The notes beneath the pieces were generated by a model. It saw only the letters and a program-made list of their open reading frames with translations. It did no database searches and was not told the origin of the DNA. From NCBI GenBank assembly GCA_963782595.1, contig CAWAKJ010000007.1, forward strand, positions 806,001 through 870,000: DNA of 64,000 bases, in the 5' to 3' direction. A program made the position numbers and the translations under genes. Below, piece by piece: positions 53,503 to 63,099 of the stretch; the stretch's first letter is position 1; every line of letters starts with the position of its first letter. The DNA is from JAMQPK01 sp963782595 (GTDB taxonomy: Bacteria > Acidobacteriota > Vicinamibacteria > Vicinamibacterales > JAMQPK01).

Positions 53503-54912
53503 TCACTCGGCTTCGTGCACTTCTTTCGCCGCGCGAATCCCGCTCTCCAGCGCCCCCTCAATCCAGGCGTGATACAAGCTGCAGTGCTCGCCGGCGAAGT
53601 GCACGCGCCCTTCCGCCGCCACGATGGCGGCCTGCAGGTCGGTTTGCTGGTCCGGCGCGAAGAGCGCGAACGCGCCGCGTGCCCAGCGATCCGCGTACCA
53701 GGCGTAACTGACTCCGACCTCGAATTCCTCACGAATGCGCGGATGGATGCGCGCCACGTCGTCCAGCGCTTCTTCCAGCCGTGTTTCCGGATCCATCGCG
53801 CCCCATTGCAGCGCGTCCTGGCCCCACGTATACGACGCGAGAAGCACTCCACGCGTAGTGTCGGTGGACGAGGCCGGATAATTCATGCGCCGAATCGGCA
53901 AGTCGGTCACGGTCGCTCCGCAGACGATCCCGTCTTCGTCCTCCCAGAACCGATTGCGGACCTGGAAGAGGATCTTCGTCGAGGCGTGGTAGTTCAGCTG
54001 GCGGATGGCGCGCATCTTCGGGCGCGAGAACGGTCGCCCGAGCTCGATCGTACGAAGGCACGGAAACGGCAGCGTGCACACGCAGTAGTCGGCGGTGACC
54101 GAAAAGCGGCCCGCTTCGGTCTTGTAGTGGACCGTCACGTCGTTGTCGCTCTGGTCGATGGCGCGCACCTCCGCACCGAACCGCACCTCCTGCTGCAGCT
54201 CCGCGTAGAACGCGCGGGGCAGGCGATCCATCCCGCCGTCGATCGTCTGCATGTCCACATAGGCCCCTTCGAGGTCTTCGCGCAGCACCTCCATGACGGC
54301 GTTGTTCATGTCGGCCTCGACGAAGTTCATCACGGCGTAGTACTCGATTGCGCCTCGGGAGAAGTTCCGGTGCTTGAGGAACTCGTAGAGCGAGAACTGG
54401 TCGAACTCGGCACGGATCTGCTCCCATGCCGACGGACCATTGCGGTCGAGCAGCGCCTTGATGTCGGCGATCGCCGCCGTCCACAACTGGTCGGCCGTCT
54501 TGCCGCGCTCGTGCGGCGCGAGATCGTACGGCAGCCGTTCCGGCGATCGCTGCGCATCCTCGAGGGTCATGCGCTGCCCGCCGATATGGACGAGCCCCTT
54601 CGGGTTCCCCATCACGAACGGCGTCAGCGCCAGGTTGAACTTGGCGCAGTAGCTCAAGGTGAGATCGTGCGAGCGGGGGATCCGCATCGCGCCGAATTCC
54701 GCGTACAGGCCCGGCGCGAACTCACGGCAGGTGAGCACGCGGCCGCCGACGCGGTTCTGCGCTTCGAGCACGACGACCTCGTGCCCCTGGTGTTTCAACT
54801 CGTAGGCGGCGACGAGCCCTGCCAGGCCGGCGCCGAGCACGACGATCCGCTTGCGCGCCCCGGGACGGCCGTCCAGCCCGTCGCGGACGACCCGAAGAGT
54901 CTCCTCAGTCAT
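53503..54912 (-). CDS. FAD-dependent amine oxidase
   Basis: 469 residues. Dinucleotide-binding IVVLGAGLAGLVAAYELKHQGHEVVVLEAQNRVGGRVLT at 24-63, the usual FAD GxGxxG and following acidic residue. RKPD-like YVDMQTIDGGMDRLPRAFYAEL, DYCVCTLPFPCLRTI and the C-terminal FAD contact EGRVHFAGEHCSLYHAWIEGALESGIRAA complete the flavin monoamine oxidase/L-amino-acid oxidase pattern. No signal peptide is visible. The substrate amine cannot be inferred. Confidence 0.92.
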   Translation of the reverse strand: MTEETLRVVRDGLDGRPGARKRIVVLGAGLAGLVAAYELKHQGHEVVVLEAQNRVGGRVLTCREFAPGLYAEFGAMRIPRSHDLTLSYCAKFNLALTPFVMGNPKGLVHIGGQRMTLEDAQRSPERLPYDLAPHERGKTADQLWTAAIADIKALLDRNGPSAWEQIRAEFDQFSLYEFLKHRNFSRGAIEYYAVMNFVEADMNNAVMEVLREDLEGAYVDMQTIDGGMDRLPRAFYAELQQEVRFGAEVRAIDQSDNDVTVHYKTEAGRFSVTADYCVCTLPFPCLRTIELGRPFSRPKMRAIRQLNYHASTKILFQVRNRFWEDEDGIVCGATVTDLPIRRMNYPASSTDTTRGVLLASYTWGQDALQWGAMDPETRLEEALDDVARIHPRIREEFEVGVSYAWYADRWARGAFALFAPDQQTDLQAAIVAAEGRVHFAGEHCSLYHAWIEGALESGIRAAKEVHEAE

Positions 54913-54958
54913 GCGCGAATGATAGAGGATCGATGGGCGATGGCGTGGGTAGGGAGGA

Positions 54959-56221
54959 TTACTTCTCGCGAACGATCGTAAATGAGCCAGGTCGCGCCGC
55001 CGGTTGCACGAGCCATCCCGCGTTCAGCGTGACGCTCCAGCCGTCGCCCTGCAGGGTGGCTCCTTCGAGGGGCCCCGTAACCGGGACGGACAGTGTGGAC
55101 CCATCGGCGGCGCGCAAGACGCCGGCGTTGGCGTTGAGACGGCCCCATTGAGCGGAAAGGGTGAAATTGCGAAAAAACACGGTACCGACCCCCGGAATGC
55201 CTACGCTGCCGGTGGTGTCGCTGGTCCCGCTGCCCGCGGCTGGCATCGTCAGCACGGGCCCATCAACGAAGCGTCGACGCAACTCGGCAACGCGGACCTG
55301 CTGCGCCCGATCGCGCGCCTCCTCCGCCGTTCGCAGCGTTGCCCCATCGTAGCGCGCCGCTGCCACGGCAACATCCGGCGTCGGTGGCCTGTTGGTTGCG
55401 GAGGCGAGCAAGTCGCCAAGGTCCGAAGTGCCACGAACCTGTCGGCGCCATCCCGGCAGGAGATCGTCCAGCAGCACACCGTAGGCAGGTCCGGAATGGG
55501 CTTCGAAATTTCCGACGAAGGCCGGCTGCAATTCGCCTCCTGCGAGTGCTGACGCTGCGGCACGGCGGGCATCCGCGGGCGAATTGGCCCAGGCCGCGAC
55601 GCCGGTGTAGCTGGGAAGCCCTTCACGAATCTCGTCGCGCCGTTCGTTCTCTGCCGCGCCGGGAAACAGGCGGCGGCGCTCGCGTCTGAAGGCCAGCGCA
55701 TCGGCGATTGCCTCGGCCTGGTCGCTCCCGCTCGACTCCACCGCCCGGCGCAGCGCTCGCCATTCGAGCTGAATCCAGAAGCGCCCTTCGAGTGTATCGA
55801 GATGCTCGTTGAAGCCGTCCTCCGCCATCAACCCCAGCTCGGGCTGAATGCGATGGAACAGCCCGTGAAGCAGTATTTGCTGGCGTACATCGGCATCCTT
55901 CTCCGGGAGCAAGAACAAGGGGTAGGCGAACCACCGCAACCCGCCCCAGGAGACGGGGCCATCCGCGAAACCCGGAAAGCGAGGCGGCGGCCCCGCCGGT
56001 TCCGGCTGGCTCGTGGCACGCGTTCCGGTCGCTGGGTCAAAGATCACCATCGGACCACAGAGCGACACACCCCACAGCCGGCCCGCGTCTCGCTCGCAGA
56101 GCGTCGTGGCTTCCTTGAAGTAGCGCTCAGCAAGCTGCGGTTGAACCTGTGCATCCGCGCCCGCTGCGGCGCCAAGCAGCACGAGCAGGAATAGCGTGTT
56201 GAGATGGTGCCGAATGGTCAT
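54959..56221 (-). CDS. Secreted zincin-like protein with altered HExxH motif
   Basis: 420 residues with a signal peptide (LNTLFLLVLLGAAAGADA). The core ILLHGLFHRIQPELGL, followed by NEHLDTLEGRFWIQLEWRALRRAV, DALAFRRERRRLFPGAAENERRDEIREGLPSYTGV, has the layout of a zinc peptidase (HExxH, then a downstream EG(L/A)xxY), but the motif here is HGLFH: GGG replaces the expected Glu codon. The C-terminal 100 residues are a beta domain. It may be an inactive paralogue. The family relation is by eye. Confidence 0.6.
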   Translation of the reverse strand: MTIRHHLNTLFLLVLLGAAAGADAQVQPQLAERYFKEATTLCERDAGRLWGVSLCGPMVIFDPATGTRATSQPEPAGPPPRFPGFADGPVSWGGLRWFAYPLFLLPEKDADVRQQILLHGLFHRIQPELGLMAEDGFNEHLDTLEGRFWIQLEWRALRRAVESSGSDQAEAIADALAFRRERRRLFPGAAENERRDEIREGLPSYTGVAAWANSPADARRAAASALAGGELQPAFVGNFEAHSGPAYGVLLDDLLPGWRRQVRGTSDLGDLLASATNRPPTPDVAVAAARYDGATLRTAEEARDRAQQVRVAELRRRFVDGPVLTMPAAGSGTSDTTGSVGIPGVGTVFFRNFTLSAQWGRLNANAGVLRAADGSTLSVPVTGPLEGATLQGDGWSVTLNAGWLVQPAARPGSFTIVREK

Positions 56222-56663
56222 CGGCCTCTCTCCCTCGGCCGAAGCCTACCTGAAACCATCGGTGCAAGCTACGTGGGAGCTTCCTGGAACTTGAATCCTC
56301 CCACCGAGGCTGAATCACTACAGATGTTTGCCGGCGCTGAACTCCGTTGACGCAGGGCTCTAGCGAGGGATTCCATGAAGCGACCGTCCAGACAGCGGAG
56401 ATCGCCAGACTCGTTTGAGATTGTCGCGGCTCAACGCAAACGTTAGCCGGCCCGGTAGGGAATGGCGTGAAGATTACCTTCAAAGAATGGTGGGAGGAGT
56501 TCTCGCGGCGGCGTGAAGTTGTAGTCAGTCCACCCACTCGTCAGGCCAGTCCCAACTAATTTGTCCGCCTCTGGGAACCTCAATCCCACGAATGGGTGGG
56601 AAGAGCGCATGATTGAATCAAACAGCCATGATTTCGCGGCATATAGGTTGCTGGTGGCAATAC
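56222..56663. other. 442-bp spacer before ADOP gene, nothing recognised
   Basis: Between divergent genes (54959-56221 reverse, 56664 forward). A reverse frame at 56127-56537 is an artefact of the secreted-protein upstream region. No RNA fold or mobile element end was evident. Promoters for both flanking genes must lie here, but no convincing hexamers were picked. Confidence 0.35.
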
Positions 56664-59117
56664 ATGATATCTGACGTTCGGAACGCTGTTCGCAGCCTGC
56701 GGAGGAGTCCTGGCTTTGCCATTGCGACCATCCTCACGTTGGCGTTGGCTATTGGCGCCAACACCGCGATGTTCAGCTTTGGCGATGCAACGGCCTTCCG
56801 GCCGCTGGACGTGCCTCGGCCAGGCGAGATCGTTCGCGTGTTCAGCGCGACAAAGGAAGTGCCGTACGGCCGGCATTCCGTCGCCGACTACATCGACTAT
56901 CGCGATCGAACTACCTCCTTGGCGGGAACAGTCGCGTATGGCAGCGTTTTGGCTGCCGTGTCCAGGCATCGCGACGAGATCCCCAGGCTCTTCGGGGCAT
57001 GGGCCGTGAGCGGCAACTTCTTTTCCGTCCTCGAAGTTCAGTCGAGTCTTGGCCGCGGGTTTGTTTCTGAGGACGACAAGCCCGGAGCAAAGCCCGTCGC
57101 TGTCATCAGTCACAGCCTGTGGAAGCGGCATTTTGAGTCGGATCCGGCGGTACTCGGCACTCCGATGATCCTGGGGCAACGCGAGTTCACGATCGTTGGC
57201 ATCGCGCCGGAACGGTTCGCCGGGACCGAACTTTTCTTTCATCCAGATTTCTACGTACCTCTCTCGATGATTCGCGAGGTCCAAGCCAGCATTTCCGAAG
57301 ATGTCCTGACGAATCGCTCGAACCGCTGGCTGACTATTCTCGGACGGCTCAAACAGAATGCTGATGTCGATACGGCAAATGCCGAGATCGTCACGCTGGC
57401 CCGCGCACTTGAGCAGACGTATCCGGACACGAACAAAGGACGCACGGCTCAGGTGTTAACTGAGGTCAGCGCGCGCGGCAAGCTGGACACGATGGGGTAT
57501 CAAGGCGCCGCCGTCGCGCTCGGCATCGTGGGTCTCGTGCTGTTGATCGCGTGCGCGAATGTGGCCAATCTGATGCTCTCGCGCGCCGCCGGCAGAACGA
57601 GGGAATTCGCCGTGCGCTTGGCGATCGGCGCGTCGCGAGGCCAGCTGATTCGGCAGCTCCTTACTGAGAGCCTATTACTGGCGTCCGCCGGCGGTCTGTT
57701 GGGCATACTGCTCGCCTCTGCTGGCATTCAGTTTCTTTCGCAGGCGCTCGCCGCGAGCTTCGCCATGACGGACATGCCGATTTCGATGGACGCGCGTATC
57801 GACACAAGAGTGCTGCTTTTCACGCTTGTCGCATCCGTCGCCACCGGCCTCCTCTTTGGCCTCACGCCGTCGTTGCAGAGCTCCCGGCTGAATCTGGTTC
57901 CAGCGCTGAAGACGTCTGTCACGATTGGCCACCGCCGGCGATGGTTCACACAGCGGCACGCGCTCGTGACCTGCGAAATCACTCTCGCCGTCGTCGTTCT
58001 GACTGTGGCGGGCATGTCGATTCGCGGATTCGTGGCTAAGCAGCGGGCGGATCCGGGTTTTCGCACCGATCACGTATTGCTGATGTCGTTCAATCCCGGT
58101 CTCGTCAAATATTCGGAAGATGAGACTCGTCGGTTCTACAAAGAAGTGGTTGACCGTACGAAGACTCTTCCCGGGGTATTGTCGGTCGGACTCTCCGAGT
58201 TCATACCGCTCGGCTTTAACGGTGGGGCGTCGGCTGTCGTCATCGACGGATATGAGATGCCCACTGGGCAGAACCAGCTCTCAATAGGGAGGAACACCGT
58301 CGACAGTGGGTACTGGGGGGTGATGCGCACCCCGATCGTACGCGGCCGCCTGTTTGACGAGCGGGACACGAGCTCCAGCCCCGCAGTCACAATCGTGAAC
58401 GAAACGATGGCGCGGCGGTACTGGCCGAAGCAGGATGCGATTGGAAGAATTGTCCACTTGCGCGATCGGAACGGCCCCGCCTTGCAGGTCGTCGGCATCG
58501 TGAAGGACGGTAAGTACACCTTTTTGGGAGAGCCGCCGCAGCCGTTCATGTTCATGCCGGCCTCGCAGCGGTTCCGGTCGATGATGACGATGGTCGTGCT
58601 GGGCGCCGGCGACCCGTCAACGCTTGCCGCGCCAATCCGGGCGCAGCTGCAGGAGTTCGGCTCCAACGTCCCCGTGTTTGACGTCCGGACCTACGACGAC
58701 CTGTTTCAATCGCGAGCGCTGCTGTTCTCGCGATTGACGACGCAGGTCTTCACGTGGCTCGGGCTTCTCGCAATGGTTCTTGCCGCGGTTGGACTCTACA
58801 GCGTGATTGCCTACCTCACGGCGCTTCGAACACGCGAGATCGGCATCCGCACGGCCGTAGGCGCCGATCGTCGCACCATTCTTCTGTTAATCGGCAGACA
58901 AGCGATCCCGATGATTGCACCCGGGTTGGTAGCAGGTGCCGCGTTAGCGTATTTCACGATGCCCTTTTTTGCGGTCCCATTCGACTTCAGCCCCCACGAT
59001 CCGGCGATGTTGACGGCCGTCGTCATTCTGTTCGCAGGGATTGCGCTCGTCGCGGCACTCGTGCCCGCCCGCCGCGCCGCCCGCGTCGATCCGCTCGTGG
59101 CGTTGAGATATGAATAA
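56664..59117 (+). CDS. ADOP/MacB-FtsX-type ABC permease
   Basis: About 817 residues from ATG 56664 (MISDVRNAVRSLRRSPGFAI); a TTG at 56613 would add 17 unrelated residues. The plan is standard: ILTLALAIGANTAMFSF, core 1 (VAVISHSLWKRHFESDPAVLG), FtsX 1 (LLIACANVANLMLSRAAGRTREFAVRLAIGASRGQLIRQLL), core 2 (FIPLGFNGGASAVVIDG), FtsX 2 (GLYSVIAYLTALRTREIGIRTAVGADRRTIL), end PARRAARVDPLVALRYE. The last 29 bases recur at 61618-61646 as part of a remnant. Confidence 0.93.
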   Translation: MISDVRNAVRSLRRSPGFAIATILTLALAIGANTAMFSFGDATAFRPLDVPRPGEIVRVFSATKEVPYGRHSVADYIDYRDRTTSLAGTVAYGSVLAAVSRHRDEIPRLFGAWAVSGNFFSVLEVQSSLGRGFVSEDDKPGAKPVAVISHSLWKRHFESDPAVLGTPMILGQREFTIVGIAPERFAGTELFFHPDFYVPLSMIREVQASISEDVLTNRSNRWLTILGRLKQNADVDTANAEIVTLARALEQTYPDTNKGRTAQVLTEVSARGKLDTMGYQGAAVALGIVGLVLLIACANVANLMLSRAAGRTREFAVRLAIGASRGQLIRQLLTESLLLASAGGLLGILLASAGIQFLSQALAASFAMTDMPISMDARIDTRVLLFTLVASVATGLLFGLTPSLQSSRLNLVPALKTSVTIGHRRRWFTQRHALVTCEITLAVVVLTVAGMSIRGFVAKQRADPGFRTDHVLLMSFNPGLVKYSEDETRRFYKEVVDRTKTLPGVLSVGLSEFIPLGFNGGASAVVIDGYEMPTGQNQLSIGRNTVDSGYWGVMRTPIVRGRLFDERDTSSSPAVTIVNETMARRYWPKQDAIGRIVHLRDRNGPALQVVGIVKDGKYTFLGEPPQPFMFMPASQRFRSMMTMVVLGAGDPSTLAAPIRAQLQEFGSNVPVFDVRTYDDLFQSRALLFSRLTTQVFTWLGLLAMVLAAVGLYSVIAYLTALRTREIGIRTAVGADRRTILLLIGRQAIPMIAPGLVAGAALAYFTMPFFAVPFDFSPHDPAMLTAVVILFAGIALVAALVPARRAARVDPLVALRYE

Positions 59118-59126
59118 GGGTTGTTC

Positions 59127-61595
59127 ATGACTGGCATGGTTCAGGACCTTCGGTATGCGCTTCGCGCACTGAAGAACAGTCCGGGCTTTACCGCCGTGGC
59201 CGTGCTGACCCTCGCACTCGGCATCGGCGTAAACACCACGGTCTTTACCCTTCTAAATAGCGTGTTGCTGCAACCGTTGGGGCATCCTAACCCCGAACAG
59301 TTGATGCACTTCGACCGACTGCTTTCCGTGGGTGAGTACCATGAGTTTCGACAGATCAATCAATCGTTTAAGGAGGTTGGTTCGTACACCGCGGGTATCG
59401 ACGCGTACACGACCAGTGAAGTCAACCTGACGGCTGGCGATCGGCCACTACGAGTGCGATCGATTTCCGTTGACGCCCATCTTCTTCGCACGTTGGCTAT
59501 CGGCCCTGCACAAGGACGCTTTTTCACGGACGAGGAAACGCGCTTTGGTATGGGAGGACTTGCTCGCCCAGTCGCGATTCTTTCGCATGAGTTGTGGCAG
59601 ACCGCGTTCGACGGTCGGTCAGTCATGGGACATACGACGAGCATCGGCGGGCGAACACATGAAATCGTCGGGATCATGCCGCCTGGCCTCGATTTAATGG
59701 ATCACCGCATCGGCGTCTGGCTCCCTGTGGGTAGTCCGGCAGCGATTCGAGATAATCGCGCCTCTCACCTGCTCCAGGTGATTGGACGCCTGAAACCCGG
59801 CGTCACCCCACAAGCGGCAGAGACCGAACTGACAACATTGATCGAACAGTGGCGGGTGCGGACCGGTGCATCCGGCCACGTGCCGACCAATCGGCCTACC
59901 GACGCTGCTGACCATGCGCTTGGCCTGCGCCCGATGCAGGAAATGGTTGTGGGTGAAGCGGGTCGGCACATTTGGACCCTTCAGGCGGCGGTGGGATTCG
60001 TCCTGCTCATCGCATGCGCAAATCTTGCGAACCTTTTCCTCGCGCGAGCGGAGTCTCGCCGGCGTGAATTCTCAGTCCGGGCGGCGCTCGGAGCGAGTCG
60101 CAGCCGGCTGCTTGGACAAGTCGTGACCGAGAGTTTGCTACTGGCAACGGCAGGTGGCGCGATCGGGCTCGCTCTGGCACACGCGACGGTGCGCACGGTA
60201 AGTCGGGTATACGCGACAGCTGTCCCACGTTCTGATGAGTTGACGATCGATGCCGCTGTGCTGCTGTTTACAGTCGGCCTTTCGATCGTTACCGGACTAC
60301 TCTTCGGACTCGTACCGCTTCTGCAGAGGCCGGTTCATGAACAGCTTGGCCACACGCTGAGGAGTGGCGGAGACCGAGGTGGCAGTAGTGCGGGTCGGCC
60401 TCGGGTTCGTGCCGCGCTCGTAGTCACTGAAATCGCCCTGACCGTGATGCTCGTTGTGGCAGCGGGTTTGTTGATTCGCTCGTCCTACCAGCTCGCCAAT
60501 GTGGATGCCGGCTTCGAGCGCTCTAATCTAGTGACATTCTCATTGACACTGGCCGAGCCTTACGAGCCCGACACGCGTGCGCAGGCGTATCGCCGAATTC
60601 TCAATGGGCTGCTGGCGGTGCCGGGCGTACAGTCGGCAGCGTTGATGTCTGGTCTACCGCCCAAGAGATCGCTGCAGGCAGTCCCCACACGAATCGAAAA
60701 CGATGCTGCCTCGGATGGACGCGCGGTTGAGGTAGTCGATTACTACCAGTTCGTCATGGGCGACTACTTTCGCACAATGGGCATTCCGATTGTGGCAGGG
60801 CGCGGCTTCAATGGCCCTGAGGGAGCCTCCAATGCGAGGGCGGTGGTGATTAACGAAACGCTCGCAAGGAAAGTGTGGAGTGGGCGCAGTCCAATCGGCG
60901 AGCGACTGCGGCCAAATCTCGGAGCCGCCATCGGCCTCGCAGGGAACCAGTGGCACACCGTCATCGGTGTGGCCCGTGACGTCAAGCAGGGAGGCGTCGA
61001 ACAGGCTGTCGGGACGGAAATCTACGTGTCGCTTGACGAAATTGGAATGGCGGCACCAACAGCAAACGCAGTGCTGAGAACGACACTGCCTCCGCCCGCA
61101 CTCGGCCGACCACTGGACACGGTGGTTCGAGAGGTTGATCCGAATGTTCCGGTCGTCCGGCTGCAACACATGGAGTGGGCATTTGCCGATGCGAATCGTC
61201 GGCCAAGGTTTCTCGCTCAACTTCTTGGCGCGTTCGCTGCCCTGGGGCTCATGCTGGCTGTCGTAGGGATCTACGGCGTGCTGTCTTATCTTGTCACCGA
61301 GCGGCGGCGAGAACTCGCCATCCGAATGGCACTTGGGGCGCAGCGCTCCCGTGTCATCGGCCTCGTGATGAAAGACGGGTTTGTGTTGACGGCCATCGGT
61401 CTGCTGATCGGAATTATCGGCGCGCTGAGCCTGAATCGCGTTATGGAAACACTTCTGTTTGGCGTGCGCGCAACCGATGCCATGACGCTGCTGAGCGTTG
61501 TTACTGCTGTGGCAATCGCGTCGGCGTTCGCGTGCTGGGTGCCGGCATGGCGCGCGTCTCGACTAGATCCGAACGTAGTACTACGGGATCAGTGA
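59127..61595 (+). CDS. ADOP/MacB-FtsX-type ABC permease
   Basis: 822 residues from ATG 59127 (ATG 59136 also possible). MVQDLRYALRALKNSPGFTAVAVLTLALGIGVNTTVFTLLN, core 1 (GIMPPGLDLMDHRIGVWLPVG), FtsX 1 (VLLIACANLANLFLARAESRRREFSVRAALGASRSRLLGQVV), core 2, FtsX 2 (GIYGVLSYLVTERRRELAIRMALGAQRSRVIGLVM), ending in WRASRLDPNVVLRDQ. That ending departs from the usual DPxxALRYE. Nine bp separate it from the preceding permease. Confidence 0.92.
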   Translation: MTGMVQDLRYALRALKNSPGFTAVAVLTLALGIGVNTTVFTLLNSVLLQPLGHPNPEQLMHFDRLLSVGEYHEFRQINQSFKEVGSYTAGIDAYTTSEVNLTAGDRPLRVRSISVDAHLLRTLAIGPAQGRFFTDEETRFGMGGLARPVAILSHELWQTAFDGRSVMGHTTSIGGRTHEIVGIMPPGLDLMDHRIGVWLPVGSPAAIRDNRASHLLQVIGRLKPGVTPQAAETELTTLIEQWRVRTGASGHVPTNRPTDAADHALGLRPMQEMVVGEAGRHIWTLQAAVGFVLLIACANLANLFLARAESRRREFSVRAALGASRSRLLGQVVTESLLLATAGGAIGLALAHATVRTVSRVYATAVPRSDELTIDAAVLLFTVGLSIVTGLLFGLVPLLQRPVHEQLGHTLRSGGDRGGSSAGRPRVRAALVVTEIALTVMLVVAAGLLIRSSYQLANVDAGFERSNLVTFSLTLAEPYEPDTRAQAYRRILNGLLAVPGVQSAALMSGLPPKRSLQAVPTRIENDAASDGRAVEVVDYYQFVMGDYFRTMGIPIVAGRGFNGPEGASNARAVVINETLARKVWSGRSPIGERLRPNLGAAIGLAGNQWHTVIGVARDVKQGGVEQAVGTEIYVSLDEIGMAAPTANAVLRTTLPPPALGRPLDTVVREVDPNVPVVRLQHMEWAFADANRRPRFLAQLLGAFAALGLMLAVVGIYGVLSYLVTERRRELAIRMALGAQRSRVIGLVMKDGFVLTAIGLLIGIIGALSLNRVMETLLFGVRATDAMTLLSVVTAVAIASAFACWVPAWRASRLDPNVVLRDQ

Positions 61596-61605
61596 TTGTC
61601 TGGTG

Positions 61606-61650
61606 CGTGCCGCGCGTGTCGATCCGCTCGTGGCGTTGAGATATGAGTAG
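61606..61650 (+). pseudogene. Leftover C-terminus of an ADOP permease gene
   Basis: Ten bp after the ADOP stop the DNA reads RAARVDPLVALRYE and a stop codon, the exact ending of the permease at 56664-59117. 29 bases (61618-61646) are identical between the two places. A third tandem copy, deleted by recombination, or a C-terminus exchange in the upstream gene would explain it and the aberrant end of that gene. Confidence 0.75.
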
Positions 61651-61746
61651 GGGTAGTACGTCGGCTGCTATCGAATGGCAATCGTCAGTAGATACGTGAT
61701 TGCAGGCTCACAATATTGCAGCCGACGCTTTACTTCGATCCCGTAC

Positions 61747-61929
61747 TTACCACTCTGTGGGAACAACCGCCTTCCAGCGTCGCGCATACTCGGCGAGTGA
61801 CTTTCCAGGGAATCGTTCGAGTCGAATCTCGAGTTCTTGACGCGGCGTACCTGTCCGCGCCCTGACGCCTTGCCCGATCGGTCTCGGGCAAGTCTGTTCG
61901 CTTTGGGTTACCGAACTCCTGCGCGGCAA
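61747..61929 (-). pseudogene. Possible gene-end fragment
   Basis: A reverse frame ends with QELEIRLERFPGKSLAEYARRWKAVVPTEW and a stop codon, which looks like a genuine C-terminus, while the first 30 codons are not protein-like. It may be the truncated end of a lost gene. The rest of the 61651-62007 spacer shows an imperfect dyad around GTCGGCTGC (61659) and GCAGCCGAC (61719) but no gene. Confidence 0.25.
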
Positions 61930-62007
61930 GTACTACCTTTCGTAAGATACTTGTCGGCTAGAAATGACCCTCCTGCCTCCTCCAATGAACAGGGCGGACT
62001 CGTTCTG

Positions 62008-63030
62008 ATGGCCCAACCGCCTGGGGGGCCTGACGTCCTGGACGCCAAGTGGCTTGAGACTGCACTGCGAGCACGGGCGTTCCCAACGGCGCGCGTCCGC
62101 CGCGTAGCTCACGAGATCATCGGCGTCGGCTATGGCCTCGCGGGGACAGCCGCGCGCGTAACGCTGGAGGGCGATGCCATTCCTCAGACGCTCGTCTTGA
62201 AGTGGGCCGCGACGGCGCACGTCCAGCGCGAAGCGCATTTCTACGAGTCGCTCGCGCCGCGCTTGGGCCTGCGGTTTGCGCGGCTTCACGCCTGTGCCTG
62301 GGCCGACGAGGCCGATCGCGGTGTGCTCGTCTTCGAGGACATGGCTCCAGCGCGTCAGGGCGACATCCTCCTCGGGGCGACAGCAGGCGAGGCCGACAGA
62401 CTCATCGACGCGATGGCAGTCTTCCACGGGCAGTTTTGGGGCGGGACCGACGTAGACATAGCGTTGCTCTCTTCATGGCATGACGTCGCCGAAAAGCGCC
62501 TCGCGAATCTCGCCGAAACACTGCCGGTGTTTCTTCAGACGTGGCGGGGCCGCGTCCCTGATGCCGCGTTCGCATTTGCGGCCGAATTGCCGACGAGGAC
62601 CGAGGATGCATATGGCGAGCTGAAGGCGGCGCCGCCGACGCTGATCCACGGCGACCTACACCTCGACAACGTGCTCTTCTGTGGGGACGGGACCCCGATC
62701 GTGATCGATTGGCCCAGCGTCAGCCGTGGACCGGCCGCAGCCGACTTTGGCCACTTCCTCGCCGAAAGTCTCACGCCGATCACGCGTCGCGCGGAGCAGC
62801 GCAGGCTCGCGAAGCGTTACGCGGCCGCACTTGCCGCCCGCGGGATTGAAGGCTACGGCCCCGACGCACTGCGGCGTGACGCGGAGCGTGTGATGGTCGT
62901 CTTGTTTGGTGCGGCCATCCGGTGGGCGGCGGGACCGAATTCCCCGAGGCCGGACGTTCCACGTGCGCCGGCTTTGGCGGAGTCACTGCTCCGGAACACT
63001 GCTCTCGCCGTCGTCGAGGGCCTTGCGTGA
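62008..63030 (+). CDS. Aminoglycoside phosphotransferase-family kinase
   Basis: 340 residues from ATG 62008; the earlier in-frame start at 61837 would lie in the spacer. Blocks of the APH/ecdysteroid-kinase-like fold: LVLKWAATAHVQREAHFYESLAP (the lysine that holds ATP), GVLVFEDMA, AMAVFHGQFW, TLIHGDLHLDNVLFCGDGTPIVIDWPSVSRGPAAADFGHFLAES (Brenner motif HGDLHLDN and the metal-binding IDW). The physiological substrate is unknown; it may phosphorylate a small hydroxylated compound. It stands alone before the FGE-like gene. Confidence 0.88.
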   Translation: MAQPPGGPDVLDAKWLETALRARAFPTARVRRVAHEIIGVGYGLAGTAARVTLEGDAIPQTLVLKWAATAHVQREAHFYESLAPRLGLRFARLHACAWADEADRGVLVFEDMAPARQGDILLGATAGEADRLIDAMAVFHGQFWGGTDVDIALLSSWHDVAEKRLANLAETLPVFLQTWRGRVPDAAFAFAAELPTRTEDAYGELKAAPPTLIHGDLHLDNVLFCGDGTPIVIDWPSVSRGPAAADFGHFLAESLTPITRRAEQRRLAKRYAAALAARGIEGYGPDALRRDAERVMVVLFGAAIRWAAGPNSPRPDVPRAPALAESLLRNTALAVVEGLA

Positions 63031-63099
63031 GCGTATCTGAGGCGGGAGCCACCGGCATTCTGAATTCTGACTTCTTAGATCCCGCATTATGATCGCACG

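Noticed and set aside
53488..54981. 497-codon forward frame over the amine oxidase
   Set aside because: Shadow frame; the reverse strand has the FAD-binding and C-terminal motifs of the oxidase.
61805..61835. TTCGAGTCGAATCTC string as a possible tRNA T-arm
   Set aside because: No acceptor stem, anticodon arm or CCA could be fitted around it.
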